NCBI GenBank assembly: GCA_036641735.1
Contig: JAVWEG010000040.1
Location: 1-19,861 of the forward strand
Source of the DNA: JAGPHI01 sp036641735
GTDB taxonomy: Bacteria; Bacillota; Clostridia; Oscillospirales; Ruminococcaceae
Direction: 5' to 3'
DNA length: 19,861 nucleotides
Shown here: one piece after another, positions 14,976 to 19,861 of the stretch
Layout: each line of letters starts with the position of its first letter
Numbering within the stretch: position 1 is the stretch's first letter
The notes under the pieces: generated by a model
Told to the model about the DNA's origin: nothing
The model's database searches: none
What the model saw: the letters and a program-made list of their open reading frames with translations, nothing else
Made by a program: the position numbers and the translations under genes

Positions 14976-15824
14976 ATGTTTACGATATTAAAAAAAGAGG
15001 CACTAAACCCCACTGTTGGCAAAATGGTGATAGAAGCACCGCTTATTGCCAAAAAAGCGCAGCCCGGGCAATTTATCATATTAAGAGCAAAAGATAATTC
15101 AGAGCGCATACCGTTTACAATAGCGGATTACGATGTGAATACGGGTAGCGTAACTATTATTTACCAAATAGTAGGTGCAGGTACTATGGAGCTTGACACT
15201 TTGCGCGAGGGCGAGGCAATACACGATTTTGTAGGGCCGCTCGGCGTGCCAAGCCATATAGACGGGCTTAAAAAGGTGGCGGTAGTAGGCGGCGGTGTAG
15301 GGTGTGCTATTGCGTATCCTATAGCCAAAAAATTACATTCTATGGGCTGCACAGTGCATAGCATAGTAGGCTTTCGCAATAAAGATCTTGTGATATTAGA
15401 AGATGAATTTAAAGCTTGCGGCGATTTATATATGATGACAGATGATGGCAGCTACGGCGAAAAAGGACTTGTGACAAACGCACTTGAAAAGCTGATAAAT
15501 GACGGCAATGAATATGATGAAGTAATAGCAATAGGCCCGCTTATTATGATGAAATTTGTGTGCTTATTAACTAAAAAATACAATGTAAAAACAGTGGTAT
15601 CGATGAATCCTATTATGATAGACGGCACAGGTATGTGCGGCGGATGCCGATTGACAGTGGGCGGCGAAACGAAGTTTGCTTGTGTAGACGGGCCTGATTT
15701 TGACGGACATCTTGTGGATTTTGATGAAGCGATGAAGCGCGGCGCTATGTATAAGGATTTTGAAATGCACGAGCGTGAAGCATCGTGTAATTTATTAAAC
15801 AAGGGAGTAAACGATAATGCCTAA
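14976..15824 (+). CDS. nfnA: NfnA/SudB-like FAD and [2Fe-2S] oxidoreductase subunit
   Basis: 282 residues, normal for the small subunit of NADH-dependent ferredoxin:NADP oxidoreductase / sulfide dehydrogenase, and akin to dihydroorotate dehydrogenase electron-transfer subunit. Seen: flavin-binding ERIPFTIAD, the NAD-site VAVVGGGVGCAIAYPIAKKL, and GTGMCGGCRLTVGGETKFAC near residues 213-232, whose Asp/Cys ligands hold a [2Fe-2S] cluster. AAAGGAG is 7 nt before the ATG. It overlaps the next gene by 8 bp, the usual nfnA-nfnB arrangement. Expected in the cytoplasm, coupling NADH, NADPH and ferredoxin pools. Nfn versus Sud function cannot be told from sequence alone. Confidence 0.85.
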   Translation: MFTILKKEALNPTVGKMVIEAPLIAKKAQPGQFIILRAKDNSERIPFTIADYDVNTGSVTIIYQIVGAGTMELDTLREGEAIHDFVGPLGVPSHIDGLKKVAVVGGGVGCAIAYPIAKKLHSMGCTVHSIVGFRNKDLVILEDEFKACGDLYMMTDDGSYGEKGLVTNALEKLINDGNEYDEVIAIGPLIMMKFVCLLTKKYNVKTVVSMNPIMIDGTGMCGGCRLTVGGETKFACVDGPDFDGHLVDFDEAMKRGAMYKDFEMHEREASCNLLNKGVNDNA

Positions 15825-17202
15825 TATGGATATGAATAAATGCCCAATGCCTGTGCAAGCGCCAAACGAGCGCAATAAAAACTTTAGCGAGGTAGCGCTT
15901 GGTTATACTATGGATATGGCGATAAATGAGGCGAAGCGCTGTCTTAATTGCAAAACAAAGCCCTGTGTATCGGGCTGTCCTGTGGGTATAGATATCCCCG
16001 GATTTATAGCATATGTAGCGAATGGAGATATAGAAGGCGCATATGAAGTGCTTTCGTCACAATCGGCATTACCTGCTGTGTGCGGACGAGTATGCCCACA
16101 AGAAAATCAATGCGAGGGCAAATGCGTGCGCGCCATAAAGGGCGAAGCTGTAGGAGTGGGGCGCTTAGAGCGCTTTGTGGCAGATTATCACCGTGAACAT
16201 TCTACAGCGGCACCTGTACAGCCTGAAAGTAACGGACATAAAGTGGCTGTAATCGGCTCAGGTCCGTCGGGGCTTACCTGCGCAGGAGAGCTTGCGAAAA
16301 AAGGATATAAGGTTACTGTATACGAAGCGCTGCATACTGCAGGCGGAGTGCTTGTATATGGTATTCCTGAGTTTCGTTTGCCTAAAGCAATAGTGCAAAA
16401 AGAAATAGACGGGCTTAAAGATATCGGTGTTGATATTGAAACAAATATGGTAATTGGCAAGATACTTACTATAGACGAGCTGTTTGAAATGGGCAACGAG
16501 GCTGTGTTTATCGGCTCTGGCGCAGGACTGCCGAGCTTTATGGGAATACCCGGCGAAAGCTTAAAGGGAGTATATTCTGCAAATGAATTTTTGACACGTA
16601 TTAATTTAATGAAAGCATATAAAAATGAAAGCCATACACCTGTGCAAAAGGCAGATAGAGTGGCAGTAGTGGGCGGAGGCAATGTGGCAATGGATGCTGC
16701 GCGCTGCGCAAAGCGTCTTGGAGCAAAAGAAGTGTACATAGTGTATCGCCGCAGTATGGACGAGCTGCCTGCGCGTAAAGAAGAGGTGGAACACGCTATA
16801 GAGGAAGGCATAGTATTTAAAATGCTGGCAAGCCCTGTAGAGGTGTTGGGCGATGATAATGGCTGTGTACGTGGTATGATATGCGAAGAAATGGAGCTTG
16901 GCGAGGCTGATGCTTCGGGCCGCCGCCGTCCTATACCTAACGGTAAAACATTTGAATTACCTGTAGAATGTATGATAATGAGCATAGGTACGTCGCCAAA
17001 TCCGTTAATACGCAGTACTACGCCGGGGCTTGAAGCTAACCGCAAGGGCTGTATTGTTACTAAAGGCGAGGACGGGCTTACATCTCGCGATGCAGTGTAC
17101 GCAGGCGGAGATGCCGTAACAGGCGCTGCCACTGTAATATTGGCTATGGGCGCAGGCAAAAGCGCCGCTGCTGCAATAGATGAATATATAATTAACAAAT
17201 AG
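15817..17202 (+). CDS. nfnB: NfnB/SudA/GltA-like NADPH oxidoreductase subunit with two [4Fe-4S] clusters
   Basis: 461 residues, typical of the GltA-type (homotetrameric glutamate synthase small-subunit-like) family. N-terminal ferredoxin-like domain: Cys42, 45, 50, 54 and Cys89, 93, 99, 103, ligands for two [4Fe-4S] clusters. FAD site IGSGPSGLTCAGELAKKG (147-164), NADPH site VAVVGGGNVAMDAARCAKRLG, and the C-terminal FAD loop YAGGDAVTGAATVILAMGAG. Paired with the preceding subunit, which points to NfnAB/SudAB rather than true glutamate synthase. AGGGAG precedes the ATG inside the upstream gene. Last gene of the operon, 28 bp before the terminator. Confidence 0.88.
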   Translation: MPNMDMNKCPMPVQAPNERNKNFSEVALGYTMDMAINEAKRCLNCKTKPCVSGCPVGIDIPGFIAYVANGDIEGAYEVLSSQSALPAVCGRVCPQENQCEGKCVRAIKGEAVGVGRLERFVADYHREHSTAAPVQPESNGHKVAVIGSGPSGLTCAGELAKKGYKVTVYEALHTAGGVLVYGIPEFRLPKAIVQKEIDGLKDIGVDIETNMVIGKILTIDELFEMGNEAVFIGSGAGLPSFMGIPGESLKGVYSANEFLTRINLMKAYKNESHTPVQKADRVAVVGGGNVAMDAARCAKRLGAKEVYIVYRRSMDELPARKEEVEHAIEEGIVFKMLASPVEVLGDDNGCVRGMICEEMELGEADASGRRRPIPNGKTFELPVECMIMSIGTSPNPLIRSTTPGLEANRKGCIVTKGEDGLTSRDAVYAGGDAVTGAATVILAMGAGKSAAAAIDEYIINK

Positions 17203-17230
17203 CTAATAATAGCAATATATATAAAGCGAT

Positions 17231-17264
17231 AAAAACGCACCTGCAATTTGCAAGGTGCGTTTTT
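17231..17264 (+). terminator. Strong intrinsic terminator
   Basis: AAAAACGCACCT (17231-17242) pairs perfectly with AGGTGCGTTTTT (17253-17264), with a run of T at the end of the 3' arm. It follows the nfnB-like stop by 28 bp and closes the six-gene operon. The A-run/T-run symmetry would also let it work on the minus strand. Confidence 0.9.
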
Positions 17265-17325
17265 ATACTATTTTGTTAAATAAGGCAATTTAAACAATTA
17301 AAAATCACTATTTTTAGGCGATTTT

Positions 17326-17376
17326 TCGCTTTACTTTTCAAACCTCATAGATTATAATGCTAATAGAGTAAAGCGA
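17326..17376. promoter_or_regulatory. 10-bp inverted repeat bracketing the tetR-family promoter (likely operator)
   Basis: TCGCTTTACT (17326-17335) and AGTAAAGCGA (17367-17376) are perfect inverted repeats, 31 bp apart, centre to centre 41 bp (about four helical turns). The left arm covers the -35 box and the right arm lies at the expected start of transcription. Since the left arm is upstream of the transcript, this is a DNA site rather than an RNA hairpin. Autorepression by the adjacent TetR-family protein is the simplest reading. Confidence 0.55.
17330..17358 (+). promoter_or_regulatory. Predicted sigma-A promoter of the TetR-family gene
   Basis: TTTACT (17330-17335), a 17-bp spacer and a perfect TATAAT (17353-17358). 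A strong ribosome site AAAGGAGG at about 17394-17401 and the GTG start at 17407 follow. Confidence 0.6.
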
Positions 17377-17406
17377 CCTCTAATAATTTAATTAAAGGAG
17401 GCATTT

Positions 17407-18036
17407 GTGAAAATAAGTAAGACGGAGCAGGAGGAACGTAAACTTAAAGTTATTAATGCAGCATATAAGCTTTTTTGCTATAAGGGCATAGACAAAGTGA
17501 ATATTGATTCGTTGGCGAAGGCATCTGGGGTGTCTCATGCATCAATATCACGATATTTTAAAAACAAGGCGGAACTTTTGTTTTATACTCAGCAAATATT
17601 ATGGCAGGATATCGTGCAAAAGCTGCATTGTCACAATCAGTCTTTAATTAAAGCAGAGATTACAGGGCTTGCGCGATTTAATATACTGTTGCACGACTTT
17701 GAGATGATGTACCAAGATTATCCCGAGTATGTACTGTTTACTTTTGAATATAAGATGCATTTACTTAAAAATGGTATTAAACTCAACAATAATGAGCGCG
17801 ACCGAATGCTTGGATCTGTGAAAAATTATTTTAGTAATGTAATTATTTTGGGCCAGCTTGATGGAACTATCACCACAAAATACAGCGTAGACGAGATATT
17901 CAATATGTCTTGGCGTGTTATGCGCTGTGTAGTGGAGCAGATAGTGCTGTATGATAAGATATACGAGCAAGATAATCCCTGGCAAGGCGCATTTAATATG
18001 GCAATAAACAAAATAATATTGGAAATAAAAGCGTAA
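17407..18036 (+). CDS. TetR/AcrR-family transcriptional regulator
   Basis: 209 residues, normal for the family. N-terminal DNA-binding domain: INAAYKLFCYKGIDKVNIDS followed by the helix-turn-helix LAKASGVSHASISRYFKNKAELL (about residues 35-58), ending with the family's Y-F-x-x-K-x-E-L. The C-terminal ~140 residues, helical and not recognisable by motif, would bind an effector and dimerize. GTG start with AAAGGAGG 5 nt upstream. It has its own promoter inside an inverted repeat. The next gene, a chemoreceptor, is 99 bp downstream in the same direction and may be co-transcribed or merely adjacent. Ligand unknown. Confidence 0.85.
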   Translation: MKISKTEQEERKLKVINAAYKLFCYKGIDKVNIDSLAKASGVSHASISRYFKNKAELLFYTQQILWQDIVQKLHCHNQSLIKAEITGLARFNILLHDFEMMYQDYPEYVLFTFEYKMHLLKNGIKLNNNERDRMLGSVKNYFSNVIILGQLDGTITTKYSVDEIFNMSWRVMRCVVEQIVLYDKIYEQDNPWQGAFNMAINKIILEIKA

Positions 18037-18051
18037 GGCTTATTGAAATAC

Positions 18052-18103
18052 AAAGGAGGGCACACAGCTAAGACAATAAGTAAAAATACTTAGTGCAAAG
18101 CAC
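18052..18103 (+). promoter_or_regulatory. Leader with an orphan ribosome-site sequence and two adjacent small hairpins
   Basis: Between the TetR-family gene and the chemoreceptor there is AAAGGAGG (18052-18059) with no start codon at a usable distance. It is followed by two abutting stems: TAAGTA-AAAA-TACTTA (18077-18092) and GTGC-AAA-GCAC (18093-18103). The true ribosome site of the chemoreceptor, GGAGGA, is just before 18136. No known riboswitch pattern was recognised. Confidence 0.3.
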
Positions 18104-18135
18104 AAATAAACAAAACAAATTATTGGAGGACAAAA

Positions 18136-19861
18136 ATGAAAAATATGAAAATTGGCAAAAAGCTAATCGTTAGCTTTATCATTATTGCAATCGTCGCGAG
18201 TATTTCCGGTATAATGGCAATATTCACTACCACCAGTATAGATAAAAAGTATTCGGATGCGCTTGTAAACTATGGCTTTGCACAAGGGGATGTGGGAGAG
18301 GCAATGCTGGCTTTGGCAGAATCGCGCCGCTGCGCTCGTGATATAGTAAGCTATACAGACCAAAAATACATAGAACCCGCCAAAGCGAAAATGGCGGAAA
18401 CAACCGATACTTATAAAAAGTATCGCGACCGCGTAGAAAGTACAATTACTACACCTGAGGGTAAGCAGCTGTTGGCACAAGTGGATGTCACTATAGACAA
18501 ATTTGTCGCTAAGCGTGACGAAATAGTAAAGCTAGGTGACACTACTGATGAAACGCGTAGCCGTGAAGCACGCATTATGACAGTAGAGGAGCTTGATCCG
18601 TTATATGAAGAAGCCTATGCCGCTTGGACAGCGATAATGTCTCTTAAGGTGGATTTTGGTACTAAGCTAAGTGCTGACCTTACTACACAGAGCAATACTA
18701 CTGTATTTATAAATATAATCATTTGCGTAGCCGCTATGGTAGCGGCGGTGCTGTTTGGCACTATTATTTCACGCGGTATATCCGTGCCTATGGGCAAATG
18801 TGTTACAAGGCTAAACCTGCTTGCTGATGGCAATTTGGAAGAGCCGGTACCTGTTATTACCTCTAAGGACGAAACAGGTATGCTTGCAAATGCTACTGCC
18901 AATATTGTTGATGCATTAAAGGCAATTATATCGGATGAGGATTATCTGCTTGGAGAAATGGCCGAAGGCAACTTTGATGTGCATACAAAGCACGGGGATA
19001 AATATGTGGGCGACTTTAATGCGTTGCTTATGAGTATGCGCAAAATAAATACAAACCTCAGCGATACAATGGCGCAGATAAACGAATCGGCAAATCAGGT
19101 GTCGGCAGGCTCAGACCAAGTGTCGTCTGGTGCACAGGCATTGTCTCAGGGCGCTACCGAGCAGGCATCCAGCGTAGAGGAGCTTGCTGCCACTATTAAC
19201 GAGATAAGCCATCAGGTAAAGTTAACCGCCGAAAATGCAGGTAAGGCAAGCCTAATGTCTGATGACTCGGGCAGAGAGGTAATGCAGAGCAATCAAAAGA
19301 TGCAGGAGCTTATCGGCGCAATGAATGAGATTAGCTCATCGTCTCAAGAGATAGGTAAGGTAATCAAGACTATAGAGGATATCGCTTTCCAGACTAATAT
19401 CTTGGCACTTAATGCCGCCGTAGAAGCCGCGCGCGCAGGTGAGCAGGGTCGTGGGTTTGCGGTGGTGGCGGGTGAAGNNNNNNNNNNGCAGGAGCTGCAG
19501 GTAAGGGATTTGCCGTTGTGGCAGACGAAGTGCGTAATCTTGCCAGCAAGTCGGCCGAGGCCGCCAAGGGCACGACTGTGCTTATCGAGGGTGCTGTAGC
19601 AGCAGTAAGTAAAGGCACCGCCTTAGTGGACGACACGGCTAAGAGCCTTGTATCGGTGGTAGAGGGCTCCACAAAGGTAGGCCAGCTGATTACAGATATA
19701 TCAAAGGCATCAAACGAGCAAGCACAAAACATTACACAGGTAACTGTAGGCGTAGACCAAATCTCGAGTGTGGTGCAAACGAACTCTGCTACGGCAGAGG
19801 AAAGTGCTGCCGCAAGCGAGGAGCTATCAGGACAAGCACAGCTACTGAATCAGCTTGTAGC
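18136..19861 (+). CDS. Methyl-accepting chemotaxis protein (partial; interrupted by an assembly gap)
   Basis: A membrane chemoreceptor. TM1 at about residues 10-30, an extracytoplasmic four-helix-bundle-type sensor domain (about 31-188), TM2 at about 190-211 and a HAMP region (about 211-265). A second HAMP-like segment (LLGEMAEGNFDV) follows, then the long coiled-coil signalling domain with the tip motif IAFQTNILALNAAVEAARAGE that binds CheA/CheW. Ten Ns at 19478-19487 break the frame by one base; from 19488 the correct frame resumes as AGAAGKGFAVVADEVRNLAS and stays open to the window end, so the stop near 19599 is an artefact. The GKGFAVVA-type segment appears on both sides of the gap (see findings). 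ATG with GGAGGA 6 nt upstream. Ligand unknown. Implies a motile cell. Confidence 0.88.
19478..19487. other. Assembly gap (10 Ns)
   Basis: Ten consecutive N bases. The length is probably a placeholder: it does not preserve the reading frame of the chemoreceptor, and the sequence just before it (about 19437-19477) and just after it (19488-19530) encode the same conserved segment in two different versions. Confidence 0.98.

Noticed and set aside
15817..17202. Glutamate synthase small subunit (GltD role)
   Set aside because: The sequence fits the GltA-type family, but no glutamate synthase large subunit is nearby and the gene overlaps an NfnA/SudB-like partner, so the NfnAB/SudAB reading is preferred.
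16188..17246. Long open frame (352 codons) on the minus strand
   Set aside because: It lies wholly antisense to the nfnB-like gene, which has clear iron-sulfur and nucleotide-binding motifs. The antisense product is a Ser/Pro/Thr-rich sequence without recognisable domains.
18052..18135. Cyclic-di-GMP riboswitch upstream of the chemoreceptor
   Set aside because: Such riboswitches often precede chemoreceptor genes, but the conserved GEMM core and tetraloop-receptor stems are not present; only two short simple hairpins are seen.
18136..19599. Chemoreceptor considered as a frameshifted pseudogene
   Set aside because: The frame change coincides exactly with the ten Ns, and the correct reading frame resumes right after them; it is an assembly artefact.

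Overview
The window looks like a piece of a low-to-moderate GC, strictly anaerobic clostridial (Firmicutes) genome. Signs of this are strong GGAGG-type ribosome binding sites, very compact operons with 4-16 bp overlaps, frequent ATA isoleucine codons, an NfnAB/SudAB-type flavin iron-sulfur oxidoreductase, a chemoreceptor of clostridial style and a NifH-like protein. A run of 10 Ns inside the chemoreceptor shows a scaffolded draft, probably a metagenome assembly. No rRNA, tRNA or CRISPR array was seen.

Layout. (1) 1-421: no complete gene. The left edge holds a start codon with a strong ribosome site reading off the window on the minus strand, a hairpin, a 12-bp tandem duplication and a weak terminator; this may be the end of an insertion sequence. 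(2) 422-2707, minus strand: a two-gene unit with a CDF-like membrane protein that has lost its usual metal ligands, followed by a GPH-type sugar/cation symporter. (3) 2708-2932: a palindrome and the first copy of a ~110-bp three-hairpin repeat. (4) 2933-10203, minus strand: a seven-gene operon, potA-potB-potC-potD (spermidine/putrescine-type ABC importer), an M20 amidohydrolase, a NifH-like ATPase with both [4Fe-4S] cysteines, and an N-acyl-D-amino-acid deacylase family amidohydrolase. (5) 10204-10614: divergent intergenic region with two more tandem copies of the hairpin repeat and a promoter for the rightward operon. (6) 10615-17264, plus strand: a six-gene operon with a NeuD/PglD-like acyltransferase, a NeuD-like domain fused to an N-acetylhexosamine 1-kinase, a CysK-type cysteine synthase, an MFS permease, and NfnA- and NfnB-like subunits, closed by a strong intrinsic terminator. 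(7) 17265-19861, plus strand: a TetR-family regulator with a likely self-operator, then a methyl-accepting chemotaxis protein interrupted by the assembly gap and cut by the window end.

How the genes may work together. The minus-strand operon reads as uptake of a small cationic or acylated nitrogen compound followed by amide hydrolysis by two unrelated amidohydrolases. The NifH-like protein adds an unexplained ATP-driven redox step, since no NifDK-like partner is present here. The plus-strand operon combines amino-sugar phosphorylation/acylation with cysteine synthesis and flavin-based NAD(P)H/ferredoxin electron transfer; a common pathway is not obvious.

The most interesting signals are the orphan NifH-like protein in an amidohydrolase operon, the hairpin repeat whose central stem differs between copies but stays self-complementary, and the acyltransferase/anomeric-kinase fusion.
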